Assembly: GCA_965371325.1 (NCBI GenBank)
Contig: CBDUXZ010000117.1
Span: forward strand, 1-6,411
DNA: 6,411 nucleotides
Direction: 5' to 3'
Source: CBDUXZ01 sp965371325 [NCBI: uncultured bacterium]
GTDB taxonomy: Bacteria; JAUYMQ01
The notes beneath the pieces are model-generated. The model was not told the origin of the DNA. It worked only from the letters and a program-made list of their open reading frames with translations, and did not search any database. Within the stretch, counting starts at the first letter, position 1. The number at the start of each line of letters is the position of its first letter. The position numbers were made by a program, and so were the translations under genes. This document shows positions 1 to 5,767 of the stretch, one piece after another.

Positions 1-2301
1 GATCTGGAAGTGGTCATCGTGAGCGGCGACAAGGACATGCTCCAGCTCGTGGACAAGCAGGTGAACATGCTCGACACGATGAAGGGGCGGCGGTATGGCC
101 CTGCGGAGGTGGTCGAGCGCTTCGGCGTTCCCGCGGAGAAGGTGATCGAGGTGCTGGGCCTCGCGGGCGACGCGTCGGACAACATCCCGGGTGTTCCCGG
201 CGTGGGTGAGAAGACGGCTTCTGAACTCATCCGGCAGTTCGGGAGCATCGAGGGTGTGCTTGCGCATCTCGATGAGGTGAAGGGCCCGAAACGCCAGGAG
301 AACCTCCGGGACAACCGCGATCAGGCGATTTTGTCACGCGATCTCGCCACGATCGATCGCAAGGTTCCTTTCGAATTTGATCTCGAGGACTTCGCTGTGA
401 GGGAACCCGATCGTGAGGCGCTCGGAGAGCTGTTCAGGAAGTACGAGTTCGAGCGTCTCGCGCGCGAGTTTGGCGATGAAAGAGCCACCGTCTCCTCTGA
501 CGGCTACCGGACCTGTCTTACCGAGAAGGATCTGAAGGCGTTCCTCAAGAGGGCGGCTGCGGCGGGCGCTCTTTCGGTAGACGTGGAGACGGATAACCTG
601 CAGCCCATGCGGGCCTCGCTCCTGGGTGTTTCCCTCGCCGGGAAGCCCGGGGAGGCGGCCTACGTCCCCCTCGGCCACATTGGGCCCGGCGCGCCAAAGC
701 AGCTTTCGCGGGAGCGCTGCCTCGAAGCCCTCAGGCCCGCTCTCGAGAAACCGGGCCTTCGCAAGGTCGGCCAGAACATCAAGTACGACTGGATTGTCTT
801 CAAGCGCCACGGCGTGACGATGGCGGGCGTGGGAGGCGATTCGATGATCGCGTCGTACCTGCTCGATCCCTCCCGACTCCGTCACAACCTCGACGATCTC
901 GCGGGCGATCATCTGGGGCACGACACGATCAAATACGCCGACGTGGCCGGCAAGGGGAAGAGCGCCGTGCCCTTCGCCGAGGTGCCCGTGGATCGCGCGT
1001 CGACCTACGCCTGCGAGGACGCCGACGTGGCTCTCCGCCTCGTGCAGTTACTGGAGCCGCGTCTGGATGACGACGATCTTCGTGAGCTCTATGAGAAGAT
1101 TGAGATTCCCCTGCTCGTCGTGCTCGCGCGTATGGAGATGAACGGGGTTCTGGTCGATCGCGCGCGGCTGTCGGCGCTCTCGGAAAAATTCGAAGTGGAG
1201 CTGGAGGCGATCGAGAAGCGCGCCCATGCGCTGGCCGGCGAGGCGTTCAACTTGAACTCGCCGAAACAGCTTTCGCGCATTCTCTACGAAAAGCTCAATC
1301 TCCCGGTGCTGAAGCGCACGCGCAAGGGGGCCCACTCGACGAACTTCGACGTGCTTGAGCGGCTCGCGCGGGAACATGATCTCCCCCTCGAGATCGTCAG
1401 GCACCGTCAGCTGGCCAAGCTCAAGGGGACCTACGTCGATGCCCTTCCTGATCTCATTCATCCGGAGACGGGGCGCATTCACACCTCCTACAACCAGACG
1501 GTCGCGGCCACGGGCCGGCTCTCATCGAGCGATCCGAATCTTCAAAACATTCCCATCCGATCCCCCGAGGGGCGGGAGATCCGAAAGGCCTTCATCGCCG
1601 CGCCGGGCTGCCGCATCGTCTCATCGGACTATTCGCAGATCGAGCTTTGCCTCCTCGCGCATCTCTCGGAGGACCCGACCCTTCTGGAGGCGTTCCGGGA
1701 GGGAGACGACATCCATCGGCGGACCGCCTCGGAGGTCTTCGGGGTCTCTCCGAAGGAAGTAACGGACGCGCAGCGCTCCGGGGCGAAGGCCGTGAACTAT
1801 GGCCTCATGTACGGCCAGGGCGCCTACGGCCTCTCCCAGCAGCTCGGGATCAGCGCCGCCGAGGCCGAGACCTACATCGAGGGATACTTCAAGCGCTTCT
1901 CCGCCGTCCGCGCCCATTTCGAGCGAACCCTCGCCGAAGCGCGCGAGCGCGGATATGTCACGACAATTCTCAACAGAAGGCGCTATCTGCCTGACATTTC
2001 ATCGGAAAACAGGACCGCCCGAAACGCCGCTGAGCGGATGGCGGTGAACACGACCCTCCAGGGGAGCGCGGCCGATCTCATCAAGGCGGCCATGCTCACG
2101 GTCCAGGCGCGGCTGGATCGCGAGCAGCCGGACGCGTTAATGATCATGCAGGTGCACGACGAGCTGGTCTTCGAGGTGCCCGAGGGGGCCGTCGACCAGG
2201 TCATGTCTCTCGTGCGGGACGAGATGGAAAAGGTCTTCCCGCTGAAAGTGCCCCTGCGGGTGGACGTGCGGGCCGGGGCGAACTGGGACGAGGCTCACTA
2301 G
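1..2301 (+). CDS. polA: DNA polymerase I, 5'-truncated by the window edge
   Basis: Family A polymerase for Okazaki-fragment maturation and repair synthesis; cytoplasmic. The reading frame is open from base 1, and 766 residues are visible. E. coli PolI has 928 aa, so roughly 130-150 N-terminal residues lie upstream. Domains in order (visible numbering): the rest of the 5'-nuclease (SGDKDM near 8-13; SDNIPGVPGVGEKTA helix-hairpin-helix near 60-75); a 3'-5' exonuclease with Exo I D194/E196, Exo II D263 and Exo III Y336/D340, so proofreading looks intact; then the polymerase with motif A DYSQIE (D543), motif B R592/K596/Y600/Y604 and motif C H719-D720-E721. Two oddities are Tyr600 where E. coli has Phe762, and Cys550 where motif A normally has Arg (QIELC rather than QIELR). 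The GTG at base 10 is an internal valine, not the start. The stop is TAG at 2299-2301. Identification is secure. Confidence 0.97.
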   Translation, partial: DLEVVIVSGDKDMLQLVDKQVNMLDTMKGRRYGPAEVVERFGVPAEKVIEVLGLAGDASDNIPGVPGVGEKTASELIRQFGSIEGVLAHLDEVKGPKRQENLRDNRDQAILSRDLATIDRKVPFEFDLEDFAVREPDREALGELFRKYEFERLAREFGDERATVSSDGYRTCLTEKDLKAFLKRAAAAGALSVDVETDNLQPMRASLLGVSLAGKPGEAAYVPLGHIGPGAPKQLSRERCLEALRPALEKPGLRKVGQNIKYDWIVFKRHGVTMAGVGGDSMIASYLLDPSRLRHNLDDLAGDHLGHDTIKYADVAGKGKSAVPFAEVPVDRASTYACEDADVALRLVQLLEPRLDDDDLRELYEKIEIPLLVVLARMEMNGVLVDRARLSALSEKFEVELEAIEKRAHALAGEAFNLNSPKQLSRILYEKLNLPVLKRTRKGAHSTNFDVLERLAREHDLPLEIVRHRQLAKLKGTYVDALPDLIHPETGRIHTSYNQTVAATGRLSSSDPNLQNIPIRSPEGREIRKAFIAAPGCRIVSSDYSQIELCLLAHLSEDPTLLEAFREGDDIHRRTASEVFGVSPKEVTDAQRSGAKAVNYGLMYGQGAYGLSQQLGISAAEAETYIEGYFKRFSAVRAHFERTLAEARERGYVTTILNRRRYLPDISSENRTARNAAERMAVNTTLQGSAADLIKAAMLTVQARLDREQPDALMIMQVHDELVFEVPEGAVDQVMSLVRDEMEKVFPLKVPLRVDVRAGANWDEAH

Positions 2302-2330
2302 GGGTATCACCCCGGCTTTCCTGGATTTTC
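2301..2330 (+). terminator. weak terminator-like hairpin after polA
   Basis: A perfect 5-bp stem (GGGGT 2301-2305, ACCCC 2309-2313) with a 3-nt loop begins on the last base of the polA stop codon. It is followed by T-rich DNA (CTTTCC, then ATTTTC) but not a clean T-run. It could be a weak intrinsic terminator. If it does not terminate, polA transcription would read into the sigma factor gene 73 nt downstream. Confidence 0.3.
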
Positions 2331-2335
2331 TTGCG

Positions 2336-2354
2336 GGTGGGACCGAATACCACC
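2336..2354 (+). other. small inverted repeat in the sigma-gene leader
   Basis: GGTGG (2336-2340) and CCACC (2350-2354) can pair around a 9-nt loop just before the sigma gene's Shine-Dalgarno sequence. In the mRNA it would sit 5 nt upstream of GGAGG. It could affect ribosome access or be a protein-binding dyad, but a 5-bp stem may also be chance. Confidence 0.25.
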
Positions 2355-2359
2355 TTGAT

Positions 2360-2364
2360 GGAGG
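2360..2364 (+). promoter_or_regulatory. ribosome binding site of the sigma factor gene
   Basis: GGAGG lies 10 nt before the GTG at 2375. The spacing is slightly long, but no nearer in-frame start codon exists and the frame upstream to 2324 has none, so this supports the GTG start. Confidence 0.6.
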
Positions 2365-2374
2365 CGTCAACGCT

Positions 2375-2959
2375 GTGGCCAGGACACCGACCGGCGACCC
2401 ATCCGATCTGGAGCTCGTGGAGCGTTGCCAGAAAGACGACGTGTCCGCATTCGAGGTGCTGGTGGAGCGATATCAGCAAAGGGCCGCCCGGCTCGCCTAC
2501 CGCTACGTGAAGAACCAGGAGGACGCGCGCGACATCACCCAGGAAGCCTTTGTCAGGGTCTTCCGCTCAATCAAGGATTTCCGGAACGAGTCACAATTCT
2601 ACACCTGGTTTTACCGCATCCTGGTAAACCTCTCTCTGGATCACCTGAGGCGGAACAAGATGGAGGCGTCCGAATACCAGGACGAGCTTTTGCTCCGAAG
2701 CCAGTCGGTAGCCGACGGGCAGCACAAAAAGACAAACCCGCGCGAGGAGCTCTGGAAGAAGCAGCGGGGAGAAGCGATTGGATCGGCCATCGCCTCGCTC
2801 CCGGAGGATCAGAAAACAACGGTGATCCTCCGCGAGATCGACGGGCTCTCCTACGAGGAGATTTCGCAGGTGACGAACGTGCCCATCGGCACGGTCATGT
2901 CGCGGCTCTACTACGCGCGGCGAAAGCTTCAGGAGAAGCTCAAAGACTATCTTGATTAA
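2375..2959 (+). CDS. ECF (RpoE-like) sigma-70 family sigma factor
   Basis: A 194-aa extracytoplasmic-function sigma factor that would direct RNA polymerase to a stress or envelope regulon. Region 2 spans about residues 25-95. It includes the core-binding and -10 segment with ARDITQEAFVRVFR near 51-64 and the FYTWFYRILVNLSLDHLRR-type helix at 75-93. A charged linker (about 94-133) follows, then region 4 (about 134-187): SLPEDQKTTVILREIDG, and a helix-turn-helix around YEEISQVTNVPIGTVMSRL that would read the -35 element. There is no region 1.1 or 3, as expected for the ECF class, and the length is normal. The start is GTG behind GGAGG. The anti-sigma gene begins 16 nt after the TAA stop, the standard arrangement for co-expression with the inhibitor. 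Autoregulation is common in such pairs, but I see no convincing promoter. The ECF subgroup is not determined. Confidence 0.95.
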   Translation: MARTPTGDPSDLELVERCQKDDVSAFEVLVERYQQRAARLAYRYVKNQEDARDITQEAFVRVFRSIKDFRNESQFYTWFYRILVNLSLDHLRRNKMEASEYQDELLLRSQSVADGQHKKTNPREELWKKQRGEAIGSAIASLPEDQKTTVILREIDGLSYEEISQVTNVPIGTVMSRLYYARRKLQEKLKDYLD

Positions 2960-2962
2960 TCA

Positions 2963-2969
2963 GAGGGAG
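2963..2969 (+). promoter_or_regulatory. ribosome binding site deciding the anti-sigma start
   Basis: GAGGGAG lies 6 nt before the ATG at 2976. It favours that ATG over the upstream in-frame TTG at 2952, which overlaps the sigma gene's end and would place this purine run inside the coding region. Confidence 0.7.
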
Positions 2970-2975
2970 AATGAC

Positions 2976-3452
2976 ATGGATCCCGAGGCAAGCTGCGTGG
3001 AGCGCGACGAGACGCTGAGCGCTTACGTGGACGGCGAGCTGGGGCAACGGGAGCGCCTGGATGTCGAAGCGCACATCGCGGGGTGCGCGCGCTGCCGCCG
3101 GGAAGTGGCCCGGTTCGGGCAGGTGGCGGCGCTGATCCGGCAGGCGGGCGAAGAGGAGATTGCCGGCTTTTCCGACGAAACGCTCTGGCCCGGCATCTCG
3201 AAAGAGATAGACTCCGCGGGCGGCCTTGGTCTTGGGCAGGCCTGGCGAAGCCGGGCGCCCTCCTGGGCGAGGCCCCTCTGGGTGCCTGTGGCGATCGCGG
3301 CGGCCCTGATCATCACGCTGGTTTTGCCTTTCATGCAGAACGGAGAGGGACTCCAGGCCGCGGACGCCGTCGTCGAGAGCGTTGACGAAGGGGATGTTAT
3401 GGTTCTCCGGGAGGGAAAGGACACCATCATCATCTGGGTGTTCGATGATTGA
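2976..3452 (+). CDS. zinc-finger (ZAS) anti-sigma factor, single membrane helix
   Basis: A 158-aa protein that should bind and hold the sigma factor encoded immediately upstream. The N-terminal cytoplasmic part carries the ZAS signature H33-x3-C37-x2-C40 (HIAGCARC), preceded by the typical LSAYVDGELGQRE segment (residues 14-26). A single hydrophobic helix spans about residues 101-120 (LWVPVAIAAALIITLVLPFM). Beyond it is a short tail of about 38 residues, presumably periplasmic. It ends in a hydrophobic then acidic run, IIIWVFDD (151-158), right at the C-terminus. The tail is much shorter than the periplasmic domain of E. coli RseA, so it leaves little room for a sensor domain. The order sigma, anti-sigma, secreted protein suggests one operon. 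Release by proteolysis or by partner binding is inference from the family. Confidence 0.9.
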   Translation: MDPEASCVERDETLSAYVDGELGQRERLDVEAHIAGCARCRREVARFGQVAALIRQAGEEEIAGFSDETLWPGISKEIDSAGGLGLGQAWRSRAPSWARPLWVPVAIAAALIITLVLPFMQNGEGLQAADAVVESVDEGDVMVLREGKDTIIIWVFDD

Positions 3453-3472
3453 GGGACCGAGCCTGTGAGGAT

Positions 3473-3478
3473 AGGAGG
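3473..3478 (+). promoter_or_regulatory. ribosome binding site deciding the start of the secreted protein
   Basis: A perfect AGGAGG sits 6 nt before the GTG at 3485. It selects this GTG over the in-frame TTG at 3449, which overlaps the anti-sigma stop. The GTG start also gives a canonical signal peptide beginning MKKR. Confidence 0.8.
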
Positions 3479-3484
3479 GAGATC

Positions 3485-3925
3485 GTGAAGAAGAGGGGGG
3501 CGATCCTGCGCATACTGGCCACGGGATTTCTGGCCGTGTTTCTGGTTTCACCGTCGCTTGGCGCCGCGGCGGAAGTGACGGTCGAGGTCAGGATCATTCT
3601 CGCGTCGAACGACGGAAGCGGCATCGATCCCGCGCTGGGCGGTCTCGCGGGCAAGCTCTCGCGTTTCAAGTTTAATTCCTACCGGCTCCTGTCTGTCAGA
3701 TCGATCACCGTAGAGCCGCCGGGAGGCGGGAGTGTGCCGCTTCCGGGCGGGAAGGCTCTCCAGATAACCGACACCGAGCGCGTGAAAAAACGCCTGAAGA
3801 TGAACGTCTCGGTCGCTGACGTCGTGAGCACGCGCGTCTCGCTGAAGAAGAAGGGGACGGTCATGCTCGGCGGCATCAACCACGGCGGCGGTGAGCTCAT
3901 CCTCGCAATCTCCGCGAAGTTCTAA
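3485..3925 (+). CDS. small secreted protein of unknown function in the sigma operon
   Basis: A 146-aa protein with a clear Sec signal peptide: basic MKKR, a hydrophobic core about residues 6-25, and probable cleavage after GAAA near 29. The mature part of about 117 residues begins EVTVEVRIILASNDGSG and looks like a compact beta-rich domain. It has alternating hydrophobic strands, a glycine/proline turn (PPGGGSVPLPGG, 78-89), a basic stretch (VKKRLKMNV) and a glycine-rich GGINHGGGELILAI near the end. There is no cysteine, no lipobox and no catalytic motif I recognise. It ends in Phe with alternating hydrophobics (LILAISAKF), loosely like an outer-membrane-protein C-terminus, but it is too short to be an ordinary barrel. 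I recall similar unnamed proteins following ECF/anti-sigma pairs in Deltaproteobacteria-like genomes, unverified here. It could be a signal input or a regulon output; function unknown. Confidence 0.82.
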   Translation: MKKRGAILRILATGFLAVFLVSPSLGAAAEVTVEVRIILASNDGSGIDPALGGLAGKLSRFKFNSYRLLSVRSITVEPPGGGSVPLPGGKALQITDTERVKKRLKMNVSVADVVSTRVSLKKKGTVMLGGINHGGGELILAISAKF

Positions 3926-3949
3926 CCCGCGTCGCTATGGCCAGGGGAG

Positions 3950-3980
3950 GGCGAGGCTCTCGCCTAGCCGCGCGCTTTTT
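3950..3980 (+). terminator. probable intrinsic terminator of the sigma operon
   Basis: Lies 24 nt after the last stop. One fold pairs GCG-GGCT (3951-3958, with A3954 unpaired) with AGCC-CGC (3966-3973, G3970 unpaired) around a 7-nt loop, followed by GC and TTTTT (3976-3980). A competing perfect 6-bp stem, GGCGAG/CTCGCC (3950-3955, 3959-3964), is also possible but lies farther from the T-run. Placement at the end of the unit favours a terminator; the T-run is short. Confidence 0.5.
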
Positions 3981-4020
3981 GTCATTGCGAGGAAGGCCGA
4001 AGGCCTGACGAAGCAATCCC
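3981..4020 (+). repeat. imperfect palindromic intergenic repeat (REP-like)
   Basis: A 40-nt element starting GTCATTGCGAGG and ending GAAGCAATCCC. The outer arms ATTGC (3984-3988) and GCAAT (4013-4017) are complementary. An inner perfect hairpin, AGGCC-GAA-GGCCT, spans 3994-4006. It lies between convergent genes, directly after the T-run. From memory, near-identical ends (GTCATTGCGAG, GAAGCAATC) flank dispersed intergenic repeats in many bacterial genomes. Only one copy is in this window, so dispersal cannot be shown here. Confidence 0.6.
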
Positions 4021-4046
4021 CACCATAAAACCACGCCTTACCATTC

Positions 4047-4070
4047 CGAAGCGGGTCGTTTGGGGCTTCG
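4047..4070. other. inverted repeat between the convergent operons
   Basis: CGAAGC (4047-4052) and GCTTCG (4065-4070) form a perfect 6-bp stem with a 12-nt loop, 24 nt past the stop of the minus-strand protease gene. It could form part of that operon's 3' end. There is no T-run right after it on the minus strand, so I do not call it a terminator. Confidence 0.3.
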
Positions 4071-4093
4071 TCTTCCCGTGCGGTTACTTATGC

Positions 4094-5767
4094 TCAGCGT
4101 GATCTTTGGCGGGCGCGGAGGAGGCCGAAGAGCAGGATGGCGAACAGCAGCACGCCGGGGAGGTTGAGCGCGGGGATGTTGCCGGGGAAGGACAATGGGT
4201 TGTTCGGATCGAAGCCTCCCACCTCCTCGCCGTCGCTGAAGGTGTCTCCGTCGGTGTCGAAGTTCAGGGGATCGGTGCCCGTATCCGAGGTGTTGACGTA
4301 GGTGCCGGTGTTGGTTTCGACGACGTCGAGAAGCCCGTCGTTGTCGTCATCGGTGTCGCAGGCGTCGCCCTGGGTGTCTCCGTCGAAGTTCTCTTGCAGG
4401 GGGTTGGGGGTGCTTAGGCAGTTATCGCAGAGGTCACCGACGCCGTCGAACTCCTCGTCCATCTGATCCGGATTCGTCAGGCCCAGGCAGACGTCGCAGA
4501 CATCCCCCGCGAAGTCGCCGTCCGTGTCGGTCTGCGAGCCGTTCGCCACCCCGGGGCAGTTGTCGAAGTAATCGCTATCGCCGTCGCTGTCGAAATCGGT
4601 CGCGGTGTTCGTGAGGAAGTCGATGTTCGGCGTATTGTTCCCCGCGGTTACGGTGACGACGCTCTTCTCGGCCGGATTGTCGGTGGCACTCTCTCCCCCG
4701 CCGTTGTAGTACTCCGGCGGAAAGTTTCCCGAGAAAGAGCCCGACGCGATGATGTTGTTGAACGAGAACGGGTTCGGCGTCGTGCCGTTGAGCGGCTCCA
4801 GGATAACGAAATAGTCGCCCGGCGTGAGGCCCGTGATGATGTACCCGCCCGCCCCGATGTCGGTCGCCGCCTCGTCGACACTCCCCAGATCGGTCATCCG
4901 GCCGCGAATCGGAAACCTCGGGTTCGACTTCGGAACGGCGTAAACGTAACCGCCCCGGAATGTCTGGGCGGGACTGCTCCCCTTGAAGAGCTTCCCAGAG
5001 ATGGACCCCAGTGTCGGCGGGGGGGTCGAGGGGGTCGCCGGGTAGTAGTACTGCACCCCCATGATGTCTTCCGCTTCGATGGTGCGCGCCTCGGTGCCGA
5101 AGGTGAAGGGAAACATCGTGGCCCTCACGGTGGTATCGGCGACCAGGCTCAGGTTCTGCAGCCGTCCGAAGAGCGGGCTGTGATCGAGGCCGAGGCAGTG
5201 GCCGATCTCGTGGGCCGCAACGCCTTCGATATCCTGGGTGCCGCCCGTGCCGTTGATCGAGAAGGTGAAGTCATCGCCGTTGAACGCGATGTCGCAGTCG
5301 GTGATGTTGCCGTTGATCGTGTTGAAGAAAAAGTTCGCCGTGGCCACCGTTGATGCGCTGAAATCGTTCCCCGGATCGGTCTCGGCGAAGTAGAGGATGT
5401 AGTCACCGTTGTTGATGAACCCCGCCTGTCCGGTGAATGAGCCGACTTGCGTGACACTCGAGGGGCAGAGATCGAGGGACGCCTCGGCGATGCCCGAAGC
5501 CGGCTTGTCCCAGCGGTCGAAGGCGGCGCGAATGGCGTCGGTGCCGTCCTCCTTCGGTGTGACGTCGAGTGTGCCGTCGACGTCGACGTCGAAGGTAATC
5601 TTGAAGAACGCGGTGCAGCCCATGAGCCCCCGGTTCAGGTGCAACTGGAGGTCGTTCGTCGATGCCACTTCAATAAAAGCATTCGCCGGCCCGGGCCGGA
5701 GATGCCCCGGCAGGAGGAGGGCGGCGGCCAACATTGCCGCAAGCGCTCCCGTGTGAAGCCGCGTCAT
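4094..5767 (-). CDS. secreted matrixin-type zinc metalloprotease with TSP3 repeats and C-terminal sorting tail
   Basis: A 557-aa modular protein that should hydrolyse peptide bonds outside the cytoplasm. Residues 1-30 are a signal peptide, with cleavage likely after PANA. The catalytic domain (about 31-243) contains AIRAAFDRWDKP (78-89) and the metzincin zinc site HEIGHCLGLDH (H186, E187, H190, H196), followed by a Met-turn TMFP (M218). No PRCGVPD-type cysteine switch is visible. A Pro/Thr linker (243-252) leads to a beta-sandwich of the carboxypeptidase-regulatory type (about 254-325, GGYIITGLTPGDYFVILEP). Thrombospondin type-3-like Asp-rich calcium repeats with paired cysteines occupy about 390-525. 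The C-terminus has IPALNLPG, a hydrophobic helix (about 537-550) and RARQRSR. The ATG overlaps the preceding gene's stop by 4 nt (ATGA), with a GGGGAAGG Shine-Dalgarno-like run upstream. The enzyme class is secure; the substrate is unknown. Confidence 0.92.
   Translation of the reverse strand: MTRLHTGALAAMLAAALLLPGHLRPGPANAFIEVASTNDLQLHLNRGLMGCTAFFKITFDVDVDGTLDVTPKEDGTDAIRAAFDRWDKPASGIAEASLDLCPSSVTQVGSFTGQAGFINNGDYILYFAETDPGNDFSASTVATANFFFNTINGNITDCDIAFNGDDFTFSINGTGGTQDIEGVAAHEIGHCLGLDHSPLFGRLQNLSLVADTTVRATMFPFTFGTEARTIEAEDIMGVQYYYPATPSTPPPTLGSISGKLFKGSSPAQTFRGGYVYAVPKSNPRFPIRGRMTDLGSVDEAATDIGAGGYIITGLTPGDYFVILEPLNGTTPNPFSFNNIIASGSFSGNFPPEYYNGGGESATDNPAEKSVVTVTAGNNTPNIDFLTNTATDFDSDGDSDYFDNCPGVANGSQTDTDGDFAGDVCDVCLGLTNPDQMDEEFDGVGDLCDNCLSTPNPLQENFDGDTQGDACDTDDDNDGLLDVVETNTGTYVNTSDTGTDPLNFDTDGDTFSDGEEVGGFDPNNPLSFPGNIPALNLPGVLLFAILLFGLLRARQRSR
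4193..4600 (-). repeat. thrombospondin type-3-like calcium-binding repeat block within the protease
   Basis: A protein-level repeat, residues about 390-525. Successive Asp-rich units include DFDSDGDSDYFDNCP (391-405), DTDGDFAGDVCD (414-425), FDGVGDLCDNC (440-450), FDGDTQGDACD (461-471) and DTDGDTFSDGEE (504-515). The DxDxDG spacing and recurring Cys match TSP3 repeats, which bind calcium and make a rigid stalk. The units have diverged, so this is not a recent tandem DNA duplication. Confidence 0.75.

Noticed and set aside
10-12. GTG at base 10 as the start of polA
   Set aside because: The frame is open to base 1 and the residues around it (VVIVSGDKDM) align to the middle of the 5'-nuclease domain, so it is an internal Val.
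334-921. 195-aa open frame antisense to polA
   Set aside because: It lies wholly opposite a well-conserved part of PolA, has no recognisable domain, and long antisense frames are expected in GC-rich coding DNA.
1048-1482. 144-aa antisense frame and other overlapping frames inside polA
   Set aside because: Shadows of polA codon usage with no domain or convincing start signal.
2280-2309. GAACT followed by TATC about 20 nt later as a possible ECF-type promoter for the sigma gene
   Set aside because: GAACT is common in ECF -35 elements, but the downstream match is poor and it lies in polA coding sequence; too weak to call.
2425-2955. 176-aa frame overlapping the sigma factor gene on the same strand
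   Set aside because: The overlapping frame encodes a complete ECF sigma factor with regions 2 and 4; the alternative is Arg/Gly/Pro-rich and matches nothing.
2952-2975. TTG at 2952 as the anti-sigma start
   Set aside because: GAGGGAG sits 6 nt before the ATG at 2976, and the extra eight residues overlap the sigma gene's end without adding a conserved segment.
3449-3484. TTG at 3449 as the start of the secreted protein
   Set aside because: AGGAGG 6 nt before the GTG at 3485 and the clean MKKR signal peptide favour the later start; the longer form adds a charged stretch (DRACEDRRE) ahead of the signal.
2940-3551. 203-aa antisense frame across the anti-sigma gene
   Set aside because: The plus strand has the ZAS motif, membrane helix and Shine-Dalgarno sequence; the antisense product has no such features.
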